Shown here: positions 1 through 7,677 of the stretch, in pieces | Numbering within the stretch: the first letter of the stretch is position 1 | Layout of the letters: the number at the start of each line of letters is the position of its first letter | Assembly: GCF_033343995.1 (NCBI RefSeq) | Contig: NZ_CP137573.1 | Coordinates: 4,435,001-4,499,000 of the forward strand | Length of the DNA stretch: 64,000 nucleotides | Reading direction: 5' to 3' | Origin: Streptomyces sp. HUAS YS2 | GTDB taxonomy: Bacteria > Actinomycetota > Actinomycetes > Streptomycetales > Streptomycetaceae | The notes under the pieces: model-generated | The model's input: only the letters and a program-made list of their open reading frames with translations | The model's database searches: none | What the model was told of the DNA's origin: nothing | Translations under genes and position numbers: made by a program

Positions 1-885
1 CGCGGCGGGGCGCAGTTCGCTCTCTCGGGCCGTGGAGGTCGTGAGTATGTGGTCCGCGTACTGCGAGACCGGGCCGTCGGGTCTCCCCGTGATCGCGACC
101 GTCGTCGCGCCGTGGTCGAAGGCCACCCGCAGCGGTTCGATGACGTCGCCGGTCGAGCCGGAGTGCGTGATGGCGATGGCGACGTCGCCCGAGCGGAGCT
201 GGACGGCGTTGGTGACCGCGAGGTGCGGGTCGCTGTGCGCGTGCGCGAGCAGGCCGATGCGCAGCAGCTTCTGGACGAGGTCCTGGGCGACAAGACCGGA
301 CGCGCCGACGCCGTACACGTCGATGCGACGGGCCCCGGCGAGCGCCGCCACGGCCGCGCCGAGCTGCACGGTGTCCAGGTTCGCGGCGGTGTCGGCGAGG
401 GTCTGCTGCTCGTCGTACGCGAGCTTGGCGACGACATCGGCGATCGGGTCGTCGACCGCGATGTCGGCGGTGACGGACGGCGCCCGGCCGGACTGCTGCT
501 GGGCGGCGAGCCCGGCGAGGGCGAGCCGAAGGTCGCGGTAGCCGGGGTAGCCGAGCAGGCGCGCGGTGCGGACGACGGTCGCCTCGCTGGTGCCGGTGAG
601 CTCGGCGAGGCCGGTGACGGTGAGGGCGGCGCAGCCGGCGGGGTCGCCCGCGACCGCCTCGGCGACCCGCTGCATGGAGCGGGTCATGGACGGTGCGAGG
701 GTGCGGACCTTGGCCGCGAGGGCGGCGGGCGCGGGCGGCGCGTCACCGGCGGGTCCGGCGGTCCGGGCCGCGGTGGGGCCACCCGCGCCCCCGGGGCCGC
801 CCGGACCGGCCTGACCGGCCTGGCCAGGCGGTGACATGGACCCGACTGGAGTACTGCTGAAAATTTCCTTCACGTCATTGGTCAC
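1..885 (-). CDS. RpiR/MurR-family regulator (HTH + SIS), 3' end beyond window
   Basis: About 295 codons are visible and the end runs off the left edge. After a Gly/Pro/Ala-rich N-terminus comes an RpiR helix-turn-helix (roughly residues 50-125, with the run SEATVVRTARLLGYPGYRDL). A SIS phosphosugar-binding domain follows from about residue 155 (VYGVGASGLVAQDL, THSGSTGDV). Such proteins repress or activate sugar-phosphate genes in response to a phosphosugar. The usual family length is 280-310, so little is missing. I chose GTG 885; an in-frame ATG at 837 is possible and would leave the flanking GAAA-type motif in the leader. Ligand and targets cannot be read from this window. The family call is firm; a MurR-like role in amino-sugar or muropeptide metabolism is only a guess. 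Confidence 0.9.
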   Translation of the reverse strand, partial: MTNDVKEIFSSTPVGSMSPPGQAGQAGPGGPGGAGGPTAARTAGPAGDAPPAPAALAAKVRTLAPSMTRSMQRVAEAVAGDPAGCAALTVTGLAELTGTSEATVVRTARLLGYPGYRDLRLALAGLAAQQQSGRAPSVTADIAVDDPIADVVAKLAYDEQQTLADTAANLDTVQLGAAVAALAGARRIDVYGVGASGLVAQDLVQKLLRIGLLAHAHSDPHLAVTNAVQLRSGDVAIAITHSGSTGDVIEPLRVAFDHGATTVAITGRPDGPVSQYADHILTTSTARESELRPAA

Positions 886-902
886 ATTTGAAAGATATTT
901 TC
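859..902 (-). promoter_or_regulatory. Two GAAA-N5-TTTC-like elements at the rpiR start
   Basis: Positions 890-902 read GAAAGATATTTTC and 859-871 read GAAAATTTCCTTC. Both resemble the AT-rich GAAA...TTTC sites bound by many RpiR-family proteins and stand out in this GC-rich DNA. They flank the GTG start; if translation really begins at ATG 837, both lie in the leader. Autoregulation is an inference. Confidence 0.35.
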
Positions 903-953
903 GGTTCGTCGGGACCGTCAACCCCTCGTGGGGCCGGGGTGGACAATGGCTCC

Positions 954-1310
954 ATGGATGACATCGACCCCGTCGAACAGGCGCTGCACGCCGCCCGCGC
1001 GCTGGTGCTGGCCGACCTGGTGGCGCGCGAGGTGGCGCAGGCCGAAGTCGTCTCGGTGGTCGAGGACGCGGTGACGCACCGCCGCTGGTGGGTCGAGCAG
1101 TGGCCGGAGGGCGTCGCGTACGTCGCCGGGCTCGTCGCCCAGGACGTCCAGGACGCGCTGCTCGAACGGTACGGGCGCTGGCCGCTCTGCCCCGTCTGCG
1201 CGGCGGGCGACCCTCACGCGCTCGACGTGGAACCCGAACTCGGACCGGACCCGCACTGGGTGTGCGGGAAGCAGGGCGTGGTCGTCGCTCCGGTCGGCGG
1301 CCTGACGTGA
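954..1310 (+). CDS. Small conserved hypothetical protein with CxxC
   Basis: A 118-residue soluble acidic protein. Residues 1-75 look helical. Near residue 82 there is a CPVC pair, followed by a DPH and a late WVC, so a small metal-binding knuckle is possible (Cys-x-x-Cys plus one further Cys). ATG 954 was chosen because the upstream in-frame region reads as non-coding leader between the divergent rpiR start and this gene. It lies 20 bp before the DUF4031 gene and is probably cotranscribed with it. I do not recognise the family and assign no function. Confidence 0.7.
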   Translation: MDDIDPVEQALHAARALVLADLVAREVAQAEVVSVVEDAVTHRRWWVEQWPEGVAYVAGLVAQDVQDALLERYGRWPLCPVCAAGDPHALDVEPELGPDPHWVCGKQGVVVAPVGGLT

Positions 1311-1329
1311 CCTGTGATCACCTGAGCGC

Positions 1330-1611
1330 ATGACTCTCTACATCGACCCGCCCCAGTGGCCGGGCCACGGGCGGATGTGGTCACACCTGGTCAGCGACGT
1401 GTCGTTCGAGGAACTGCACGCGTTCGCGGCGCTCATCGGCGCGCCCGCCCGCGCCTTCGACGGCGACCATTACGACATACCGTCGGAGCACTACGGCGAC
1501 GCGGTGGCGGCGGGTGCGGTCGAGGTCGGTTCGAAGGAACTGGTCCGGCTGATCACCGAGGCGGGGCTCCGCCGTCCGAAGCGCCGCCCGGTGTCGCGCC
1601 CTACTTGCTGA
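1330..1611 (+). CDS. DUF4031 domain protein
   Basis: A 93-residue protein spanning a whole DUF4031 domain: MTLYIDPPQWPGHGRMWSHL at the N-terminus, then the SFEELHAFAALIG stretch and a basic RRPKRRP tail. The D-P-P, H-L-V-S-D and H-Y-D positions typical of the family are present. The biochemical function is unknown. It starts 20 bp after the previous gene. Its last 11 bp overlap the convergent MFS gene, so transcription from either side must run into the other. Confidence 0.85.
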   Translation: MTLYIDPPQWPGHGRMWSHLVSDVSFEELHAFAALIGAPARAFDGDHYDIPSEHYGDAVAAGAVEVGSKELVRLITEAGLRRPKRRPVSRPTC

Positions 1612-2866
1612 GTTCCTTGTCGCCCGCGCGGTCCGTCGTCGCGCCCATCACGACGCGGGAGCCGGGGTCGGCGTCCGTGGAGCGCTGGAGGCGGTGCGAG
1701 ACGGCGGCCGCCGCGAGGGCGACGACGGCCATCGCGGCGCCGGCCCAGGCGGTCGCGGCGTAGCCGAGGCCCGCGTCGATGACGGTGCCGCCGAGCCAGG
1801 GTCCGCCGGTGTTGCCGATGTTGAACGCGGCGGTCGCGGTCGCGGCGCCCAGGGTGGGGGCGGCGGTCGTGACGCCGAACATCCGGGCGTTCAGGCCGGG
1901 GGCCGTGGCGAACATGGAGACGCCGAGCAGGAAGGTCAGGACGACCACCGCGACCGGGTTGCTCGCGAACAGCGCGATCGCGACCAGGAGCAGCGTCGAC
2001 GCGGCGATGCCGGTGAGCAGGACGCCGAACATGTGCCGGTCGGCGGCCCGGCCGCCGATCATGGTGCCGATCAGCGCGCCGACGCCGAAGATCGCGAGAA
2101 CGCCGGAGACCCAGCTCTGGTCGAGGCCGGCCACGTCGGTGAGCAGCGGGGCCAGGTACGAGAAGGCGCAGAAGACGCCGCCCGCGACCATCGCGATCAT
2201 CACGACCGTGAGCCAGACCTGCCGGTCGCGGTAGACGACCAGCTCCGGCCGCAGCCGCGGCTTCGTCGCGGGCAGCGGGATGTGCGGGATGCGGGTGAGG
2301 ACGCCGACCAGAGCGATCGCGGAGGCCGCGCCGACCGCCCAGAACGCGGACCGCCAGCCGAGGTGCTCGCCGAGGAAGGCGCCGGCCGGGACGCCCAGCA
2401 CGTTGGCGATCGACAGTCCGCCGATCATCACCGCCATCGCCCGGGCGCGGGCGTCCTCCGGGACCATCGCCACGGCCACGGCCGCCCCGACCGCCCAGAA
2501 CCCGGCGCACGCGAAGGCGCTTATCACCCGGGAGGCGAAGAGCACCTCGTACGTCGGAGCCAGCGCGCCCGCGACCTGGCCGAGGCCGAAGACGGTGATC
2601 AGCGCGACCAGGGTGGTCTTGCGGGGCAGCCGCAGGGTCCCGGCGGCGAGCAGCGGCGCGCCGACGACCATGCCTATCGCGAACGCGGAGATGAGCAGGC
2701 CGGCGCGGGGGATCGAGACGTTCATGTCGTCGGCGATCGGTGGCAGCAGCCCCGACAGCATGAACTCGCTCGTGCCGAGCGCGAAGACGGAGAGGCCGAG
2801 GATGTAGACGGCCAGCGGCATGCGGGTCGTGGAGCGCGTCGTGCGTTCGGCAGAGGAAGACGGCAT
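1601..2866 (-). CDS. MFS exporter, Cmx/CmlR (chloramphenicol-type) family
   Basis: A 421-residue, 12-TM major facilitator of the DHA1 class. The first helix reads YILGLSVFALGTSEFMLSGLLPPIADD, the signature of Cmx/CmlR-type drug:proton antiporters. Motif C (GGLSIANVLGVPAGAFLGEHLGWR) lies in TM5. Members export chloramphenicol and similar hydrophobic compounds from the cytoplasm. ATG 2866 is chosen from the usual N-terminal length; ATG 2821 is an alternative, and neither has a good ribosome-binding site. A palindrome lies directly upstream. The substrate cannot be read from the sequence. Confidence 0.88.
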   Translation of the reverse strand: MPSSSAERTTRSTTRMPLAVYILGLSVFALGTSEFMLSGLLPPIADDMNVSIPRAGLLISAFAIGMVVGAPLLAAGTLRLPRKTTLVALITVFGLGQVAGALAPTYEVLFASRVISAFACAGFWAVGAAVAVAMVPEDARARAMAVMIGGLSIANVLGVPAGAFLGEHLGWRSAFWAVGAASAIALVGVLTRIPHIPLPATKPRLRPELVVYRDRQVWLTVVMIAMVAGGVFCAFSYLAPLLTDVAGLDQSWVSGVLAIFGVGALIGTMIGGRAADRHMFGVLLTGIAASTLLLVAIALFASNPVAVVVLTFLLGVSMFATAPGLNARMFGVTTAAPTLGAATATAAFNIGNTGGPWLGGTVIDAGLGYAATAWAGAAMAVVALAAAAVSHRLQRSTDADPGSRVVMGATTDRAGDKELSK

Positions 2867-2869
2867 GAC

Positions 2870-2883
2870 ATGGGTCAACCCAT
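2870..2883 (-). promoter_or_regulatory. Palindrome abutting the MFS start codon
   Basis: ATGGGT-CA-ACCCAT, a perfect 6-bp-arm inverted repeat, begins 4 bp upstream of the chosen ATG at 2866. A bound protein here would block transcription or translation initiation of the exporter. No cognate regulator gene is adjacent. Confidence 0.4.
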
Positions 2884-2936
2884 CGTTTGTGCCTGTCATT
2901 CCCCGTTCGTCCGGTGTCTCGCCATCCGGACGATCG

Positions 2937-3638
2937 TCACGTCAGCTCCGTCAGTTCCCGCTCCAGGTTCTTCCGGGCCGGGGCCTCCCAGTGCTCCGTG
3001 CCGTACGGGGTGCGGAAAAGGCGCGGCAGGTCGAGGAGTTGTCGCAGGACGGCCGCCCGGCCCGCGCGGAAGGCGTCGTCGGGGACGAAGCCGTACTCCT
3101 CGCGTACCGCCGCCGTGTACCCCCCGTAGGTATCCGCGTCGCTCGCCAGGATCGCCAGGTCCGCGTCGCACAGCAGCTCGCCGTTGGCGTCGCCGGCCGC
3201 CGGGTCGTGGGTGACGGTCAGGCGGACGAGGCGGGCCACCTCGGCGGTCGCGTCCGGGGTCAGTCCGGCCTCCGGCAGGGCGCGCTCGGCCAGGGCGGCG
3301 CTGCGCTCCTCGTTCTCGGAGCGGTCGGGGCGGTAGACGGCGTCGTGGAACCAGGCCCCGAGGCGTACGAGGGCGAGGTCGGCCGTGTCCGGCGCGGACG
3401 GGGCCAGCTCGTCGATGCGCAGCAGGACCGCCCGCAGGTGGTCGGTGGTGTGGTACCGGCGCTGCGGCTCGGCCCAGCGGTTCAGCAGGTTCGCGGCGTA
3501 CGGGGCGGGGTCCGGGCCCTCGCGGCCGGCCCGGGCGGCGAGGAGGGCGGACGTCCACCGGTCGACGAGGTCCTGGTCGGCGGGGTCCGGGTCGATGCGG
3601 TCCTGGTCGCGTTCTGCGTCGGCTGCCATGGGAGGCAT
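2937..3638 (-). CDS. HD-superfamily metal-dependent phosphohydrolase
   Basis: 233 residues. The HD-type metal ligands are visible: H of YHTTDHL, the HD pair in AWFHDAVY, H of VTHDP and D of LCDADLAIL. The ENEERSA run between them is typical of this clade, known only as predicted metal-dependent HD phosphohydrolases of about 200-230 residues. The product is cytoplasmic and its substrate is unknown, with nucleotides or phosphorylated metabolites most likely. Its start is 39 bp from a CsoR-type box that mainly serves the divergent MFS gene, so co-regulation by copper is possible. Confidence 0.88.
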   Translation of the reverse strand: MPPMAADAERDQDRIDPDPADQDLVDRWTSALLAARAGREGPDPAPYAANLLNRWAEPQRRYHTTDHLRAVLLRIDELAPSAPDTADLALVRLGAWFHDAVYRPDRSENEERSAALAERALPEAGLTPDATAEVARLVRLTVTHDPAAGDANGELLCDADLAILASDADTYGGYTAAVREEYGFVPDDAFRAGRAAVLRQLLDLPRLFRTPYGTEHWEAPARKNLERELTELT

Positions 3639-3672
3639 TCTGCCGCCTCTCCCGCACTCCCGTAACTCCGGT

Positions 3673-3702
3673 CTTACATACCCCCTGTGGGTATGCTACG
3701 GT
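3673..3702 (+). promoter_or_regulatory. Probable promoter of the DHA2 MFS gene
   Basis: A CTTACA -35-like hexamer at 3673-3678 and a TACGGT -10-like hexamer at 3697-3702 are 18 bp apart. The first CsoR-type box occupies the spacer, the same geometry as at 10729-10756. Read by eye only. Confidence 0.45.
3677..3695. promoter_or_regulatory. CsoR-type operator, box A
   Basis: CATACCC-CCTGT-GGGTATG: perfect 7-bp arms around 5 bp. This matches the G-tract palindrome (ATACCC...GGGTAT) bound by copper sensor CsoR, and also by the related persulfide sensor CstR. The csoR gene 4 kb away keeps the Cys-His-Cys copper ligands, favouring copper. Confidence 0.75.
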
Positions 3703-3712
3703 GCTCCGCGAA

Positions 3713-3731
3713 GGTACCCCCTGGGGGTATG
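3713..3731. promoter_or_regulatory. CsoR-type operator, box B
   Basis: The core TACCCCC-T-GGGGGTA (3715-3729) is perfectly palindromic. In the 19-bp register the box reads GGTACCC-CCTGG-GGGTATG. Its start is 36 bp downstream of that of box A, between the -10 element and the MFS start, where bound repressor would act as a roadblock. Confidence 0.7.
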
Positions 3732-3756
3732 TCATCGCGTTGGAGGGGTCAGGGCA

Positions 3757-5199
3757 ATGTCAACCGGATCACACGTCAATCCCCGGCGCTGGTGGGCACT
3801 TCTCGTGCTCGCGGCCGCCCAGTTCATGGTCATCATGGACACCTCGATCATCGGGGTCGCGCTCCCCGAGATGCAGAAGGACCTGGGCTTCTCGCAGGGC
3901 GAGCTGCAGTGGGTCTTCAACGCCTACGTCATCGTCTTCGGCGGCCTGCTGCTGCTCGGCGGCCGGCTCTCCGACCTCGTCGGAGCCCGCAGGATCTTCG
4001 TCACCGGCTGGACCGTGATGATCGCCGGCTCCGTGCTTGCCGCCGCCGCGCAGACCGCCTGGGTCGAGATCGCCGGCCGCGCCGTCCAGGGCGTCGGCGG
4101 CGCACTCATCGCGCCCTCCGCGATGACCCTGCTGATGATGCTCTTCATGCACGACCCGAAGGAGCTCGGCAAGGCGATGGCGCTCTACGGCGCCGCGGCC
4201 CCGGCCGGCGGCACCGCGGGCGTCTTCCTCGGCGGCGTCTTCACCGAGTGGATGAGCTGGCCGTGGGTCTTCATCATCTACGTGCCGATCGGTCTCGCGA
4301 CCCTCGCCGCCACCAAGCTCCTCCCGAACGTCGAGTCCCGCCGCGGCTCGGTCGACGTGCTCGGCGCGGTCGCCGTCACCGCCGGTCTCGCGCTCGCCGT
4401 GTTCGCAGTGGTCCGGGCCCCCGAGGTCGGCTGGGGCGCCACCGCCACCGTCCTGGAACTGGCCGGCGCCGCCGCCCTGCTGATCCTGTTCTTCGTGATC
4501 CAGAAGTCCGTCCGCGAGCCGCTCATGCCGCTCAGCGTGTGGCGGGTCCCGCGCCTCGGCTCGGCCAACCTGTCGATGACGCTGCTCGGCGCGGCCTGGA
4601 TCCCGATGTGGTACTTCCTCAACCTCTACCTCCAGCAGGTCCTCGGTTACGGGGCCTTCGCCTCCGGCGCCGCGCTGCTCCCGATGACCGTGCTGCTGAT
4701 GATCTTCATGACGGCCATCACCGCCCGGCTGATGGCGAAGTTCGGCGCGAAGCCGCTGATCGGCGGCGGTCTGCTGGTCCTCGCGGCCGGTCTGGTCTGG
4801 CTGTCCGCCGTCGAGCCGACCGGGACGTTCCTGGTCGACGTGCTGCCCGCCTCGCTGGTCGCTGCGCTCGGCATGTCCCTCGCCTACATCCCGGCGATGA
4901 TCGCCGCGATGTCGGGCGCCCCGCAGGAGCAGGCCGGTCTCGCCTCCGGCATCGTCAACACCACGTACAACGTGGGCTCCGCGCTCGGCCTGGCCGCGCT
5001 GACCGCCCTCGCGATGTCGCAGGGCGCCGACGAGCTGGGCAACCTGCCCGCCCTCACCGAGGGCTTCTCGGCCGCCTTCACCGGGGCTGCGATCGTCGCC
5101 GCCGTCGGCGGTGTGGTCACGCTCCTCGTGATGAAGAGCGACAAGGCCGTCGCCGCCGCTGCGGCCCCCGCCGAGCGGGGCGAGAAGGTCGGCGTGTGA
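3757..5199 (+). CDS. DHA2 (EmrB/QacA-like) 14-TM MFS exporter
   Basis: 480 residues. The N-terminal helix contains MVIMDTSIIGVALPEMQKDL, the D of motif D1 of 14-TM drug:proton antiporters. QWVFNAYVIVFGGLLLLGGRLSDLVGARR gives the TM2-loop motif A. Members pump hydrophobic drugs or metabolites out of the cell. ATG 3757 has GGAGG 10 bp upstream. The gene is monocistronic: a strong terminator follows at 5239. What sets it apart is control: two CsoR-type boxes in its promoter predict induction by copper. The substrate is unknown; a copper-chelating metabolite, a copper-ionophore drug or a general envelope toxin would each fit. Confidence 0.92.
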   Translation: MSTGSHVNPRRWWALLVLAAAQFMVIMDTSIIGVALPEMQKDLGFSQGELQWVFNAYVIVFGGLLLLGGRLSDLVGARRIFVTGWTVMIAGSVLAAAAQTAWVEIAGRAVQGVGGALIAPSAMTLLMMLFMHDPKELGKAMALYGAAAPAGGTAGVFLGGVFTEWMSWPWVFIIYVPIGLATLAATKLLPNVESRRGSVDVLGAVAVTAGLALAVFAVVRAPEVGWGATATVLELAGAAALLILFFVIQKSVREPLMPLSVWRVPRLGSANLSMTLLGAAWIPMWYFLNLYLQQVLGYGAFASGAALLPMTVLLMIFMTAITARLMAKFGAKPLIGGGLLVLAAGLVWLSAVEPTGTFLVDVLPASLVAALGMSLAYIPAMIAAMSGAPQEQAGLASGIVNTTYNVGSALGLAALTALAMSQGADELGNLPALTEGFSAAFTGAAIVAAVGGVVTLLVMKSDKAVAAAAAPAERGEKVGV

Positions 5200-5238
5200 G
5201 GCACGGGGGCGTGTGTCCCCCGCACGCGCGCTGCTTGG

Positions 5239-5268
5239 AAAGGGGCCGCACTCCGGTGCGGCCCCTTT
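5239..5268 (+). terminator. Strong stem-loop terminator
   Basis: Perfect 13-bp arms (AAAGGGGCCGCAC / GTGCGGCCCCTTT) around a TCCG loop, 39 bp after the MFS stop. The stem ends in TTT. Confidence 0.85.
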
Positions 5269-5349
5269 CGGCTGCCGCCGCCGTGCGCCTGCGGTGGCGT
5301 GCTGCTCGACTGGAAGGGACTCCCACCCCCACACAGAGAGGCCACGACC

Positions 5350-5625
5350 ATGGCCGTACTCGTCGTCGTCGACATCCCCGGCGGCACCAAGGAGCAGTAC
5401 GAGGCGAACCACAAGAAGATCACCGGCTCGCCCTGGTTCCCGCCCAAGGGCTTCGTCTCGCACGTCGCCGCCCCGTCCGAGGCCGGCTGGCTCATCGTCG
5501 ACGTCTTCGAGACGAAGGACGACTACACGGCGTTCGTGGAGCGGGCGATGCCGATCTTCCAGGAGAACGGGACGCCCCCGGTCCACCCGAAGTTCTACGA
5601 GCCGGCGAACTTCGTCGCGCGCTGA
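5350..5625 (+). CDS. Small ferredoxin-fold (dimeric alpha/beta barrel-like) protein
   Basis: A 91-residue protein with the beta-alpha-beta pattern of ABM-type stress proteins: MAVLVVVDIPGGTKEQYEANHKKI, then SHVAAPSEAGWLIVDVFETKDDYTAFV. Relatives are small dimers of mostly unknown role; some are monooxygenases. Positions equivalent to an active-site His or Trp are not obvious. The start ATG 5350 follows a hairpin-bounded gap, so it is probably its own transcript. The product is convergent with the response regulator gene, 6 bp away. Confidence 0.72.
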   Translation: MAVLVVVDIPGGTKEQYEANHKKITGSPWFPPKGFVSHVAAPSEAGWLIVDVFETKDDYTAFVERAMPIFQENGTPPVHPKFYEPANFVAR

Positions 5626-5631
5626 CCGCCG

Positions 5632-6285
5632 TCAGGCGCGGCCGACGAGCCCCGCCTCGTACGCGATGATCACCAGGTGGACCCGGTCGCGGGCGTCGAG
5701 CTTCGCCAGCAGCCGCGTCACGTACGTCTTCGCGGTGGCGACGCTGATCATCAGACGCTCGGCGATCTCGGTGTTGGTCAGCCCGCTGCCGACGAGGGTC
5801 AGCACCTCGCGTTCCCGCTCGGTGATCGCCGTGAGCGGCCGGGCGGGCGCCGGGTTCGCCGGCCGGTCCGCGAACTCCTTGATGAGCCGGCGCGTGACGC
5901 CCGGCGCGATCAGCCCGTCCCCGGCGGCGACCACCCGGACCGCGGCGAGGATCTCGTCCATCCCCATGTCCTTGACGAGGAACCCCGACGCCCCGGCGCG
6001 CAGCGCCCCGTAGACGTACTCGTCGTCGTCGAAGGTCGTCAGGACGAGGACACGGGCGTCGTCGTCGGCGGCGGTGATCCGCCGGGTGGCCTCGATGCCG
6101 TCCATGCCGGGCATGCGGATGTCCATCACGGTCACATCGGGGCGGGTTCCGGCAGCGAGCCGGACCGCCTCGTCGCCCGTGCCCGCCTCGCCGACGACCT
6201 CCAGGTCCGGCAGCTCTTCGATGACCATGCGCAGAGCGGTACGGATCAGGGGCTGGTCGTCGACCAGCAGCACACGGGTGGTCAC
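5632..6285 (-). CDS. NarL/LuxR-type response regulator
   Basis: 217 residues. The receiver domain (1-120) has acidic residues D9-D10, phospho-acceptor D55 (DVTVMDIRMPG) and the switch Lys in FLVKD. A LuxR helix-turn-helix lies at about 150-210 (LTEREREVLTLVGSGLTNTEIAERL is the typical pattern; here ITEREREVLT). The GTG start at 6285 overlaps the kinase stop by 4 bp, so the pair is translationally coupled. It acts as the output of the adjacent kinase, probably with autoregulation through the palindrome at 7540-7551. Target genes are not evident; the copper genes beside it have their own CsoR boxes. Confidence 0.95.
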   Translation of the reverse strand: MTTRVLLVDDQPLIRTALRMVIEELPDLEVVGEAGTGDEAVRLAAGTRPDVTVMDIRMPGMDGIEATRRITAADDDARVLVLTTFDDDEYVYGALRAGASGFLVKDMGMDEILAAVRVVAAGDGLIAPGVTRRLIKEFADRPANPAPARPLTAITEREREVLTLVGSGLTNTEIAERLMISVATAKTYVTRLLAKLDARDRVHLVIIAYEAGLVGRA

Positions 6286-7496
6286 CTCGCCTCCTCGTAC
6301 GCGGGGACGGGCAGCCGGGCGGACACCCGCCAGCCGCCCTCGGGGCGGGGGCCGGCGGCGAACTCCCCGTGCAGCAGGGCGACCCGCTCCCGCATCCCGG
6401 CGAGACCGAGACCCGGCCCGCCGGAAGCCGCCCGGGGCGAACCGTCGCCCTCGTCCGTGACCGTCACCGACACGTACGCCTCGCCGAAGGCGACCCGCAC
6501 CTCGCAGGACGCCGCTCCCGAGTGCCGCACGACGTTCGTCACCGACTCCTGCGCGATGCGGAACGCCGACAGTTCCAGCTCGGGCGGCAGCGCCCGCCGC
6601 TCGCCGTCCCACCGCACGTCCACCCGCACCCCCGCCGCGGTCGTGGCGGCGGCCAGCCGGTCGAGCCCGGCGAGTGTGGCGGCGGGAGTCAACTCGAGTT
6701 CGTCCGTGGAGGGTTCGCCCTCCCGTAGCGCGCCCACCATCCGTCGCAGTCCCGACAGCGCCTCCCGGCCCGCCGTCTCCACCGCCAGCATCGCCTCGCG
6801 GGCCCGGTCCGGACGGGACTCCACGATCCGGGCGGCCGCCCCGGCCTGGAGCGCGACGACGCCGATCGTGTGCGCGACCAGATCGTGCATCTCCCTGGCG
6901 ATCCGCAGCCGTTCGGCGGTGACCGCCTGCCGTTCCACCTGCGCCCGGGCCCGCTCGGCGTACTCCTGCGCCTGGTGCGCCGACCGCCCGAGCAGCCAGG
7001 CGACGACGGCGACCAGCGCCACGGCCAGCTCCGCCGACATCCCGACCGGCCAGCCCATCAGCCACCGGAAGGCCAGAAAGCCGACGAGGGTGCCGACCGC
7101 GAGGGCCAGTGCAGGCAGGGCGGTACGGCGGGGGCGGGCGGCGGCGACGGCGTACAGGGCGACGTCGACCGCGACGAACTGAGCCATCGGGATCTCCACC
7201 TCGCTCAGCGGGAACGTGGCGCAGATCGTCGCGAGCAGCATCAGGCAGAGCGCCGACAGCGGCCGGCGGGGGAGCAGGGCGCAGCCGGCCAGCGTCAGCG
7301 CCGTGGCGACGAGGAGGAACGCGGGCCCGTCCCAACGGAAGAGCTGGATCCCGGGCCGGAACCGCGGCCCGCTCTCGCCGGGCAGCCGCATCCGGGTCAG
7401 GACCGTGACCGCCAGGCCGGCACTCCAGGCGATCGCCGCCCAGGCGCCCGGTGACAGGCGCTTGACGAGCGGTCGGGGAGGCGGAGTGGCGGGCAT
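6282..7496 (-). CDS. Sensor histidine kinase, NarX/DesK-like (HisKA_3)
   Basis: 404 residues. Five or six TM helices fill residues 10-160 with almost no extracellular domain, suggesting an intramembrane sensor. A dimerisation domain follows, with phospho-acceptor His in RIAREMHDLVAHTIG near residue 205. A HATPase domain ends the protein: N-box NVVRHSG, then DEGDG and GPGLGLAGMRERV. ATG 7496 was selected from family length; longer in-frame starts give only low-complexity sequence. It phosphorylates the overlapping response regulator. The stimulus is unknown. Confidence 0.94.
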   Translation of the reverse strand: MPATPPPRPLVKRLSPGAWAAIAWSAGLAVTVLTRMRLPGESGPRFRPGIQLFRWDGPAFLLVATALTLAGCALLPRRPLSALCLMLLATICATFPLSEVEIPMAQFVAVDVALYAVAAARPRRTALPALALAVGTLVGFLAFRWLMGWPVGMSAELAVALVAVVAWLLGRSAHQAQEYAERARAQVERQAVTAERLRIAREMHDLVAHTIGVVALQAGAAARIVESRPDRAREAMLAVETAGREALSGLRRMVGALREGEPSTDELELTPAATLAGLDRLAAATTAAGVRVDVRWDGERRALPPELELSAFRIAQESVTNVVRHSGAASCEVRVAFGEAYVSVTVTDEGDGSPRAASGGPGLGLAGMRERVALLHGEFAAGPRPEGGWRVSARLPVPAYEEAR

Positions 7497-7539
7497 GGCC
7501 CGATCGTAGGGCGGTGATCGTTCCGGGGCATCGGGCCAC

Positions 7540-7551
7540 GGGTGTACACCC
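7540..7551. promoter_or_regulatory. 12-bp palindrome upstream of kinase-regulator operon
   Basis: GGGTGTACACCC is perfectly symmetrical and lies 44 bp upstream of the kinase start. A dimeric LuxR-type regulator binding its own promoter is the simplest reading. The copy count elsewhere is unknown. Confidence 0.4.
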
Positions 7552-7628
7552 CAGGTCGACAGTCGGCCGGGGTTGCGTCGGCGGCCGAGATCGATGCCCC
7601 ATGACGGGTCCCTCCCCGGGCGGTGCAT

Positions 7629-7664
7629 GCCACGGGGCCGGGCCTCAAGGCCCGGCCCCGTGGC
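7629..7664 (-). terminator. Terminator after csoR
   Basis: Perfect 16-bp arms (GCCACGGGGCCGGGCC and its complement) around TCAA, 14 bp beyond the csoR stop. This stem should close the copA-csoR transcript. Confidence 0.82.
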
Positions 7665-7677
7665 CGTCGTTCGTTCC

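Noticed and set aside
5632..7602. A single 656-residue kinase-regulator protein
   Set aside because: The extra N-terminal frame is out-of-frame with the real kinase. Two coupled genes with a 4-bp overlap explain the sequence.
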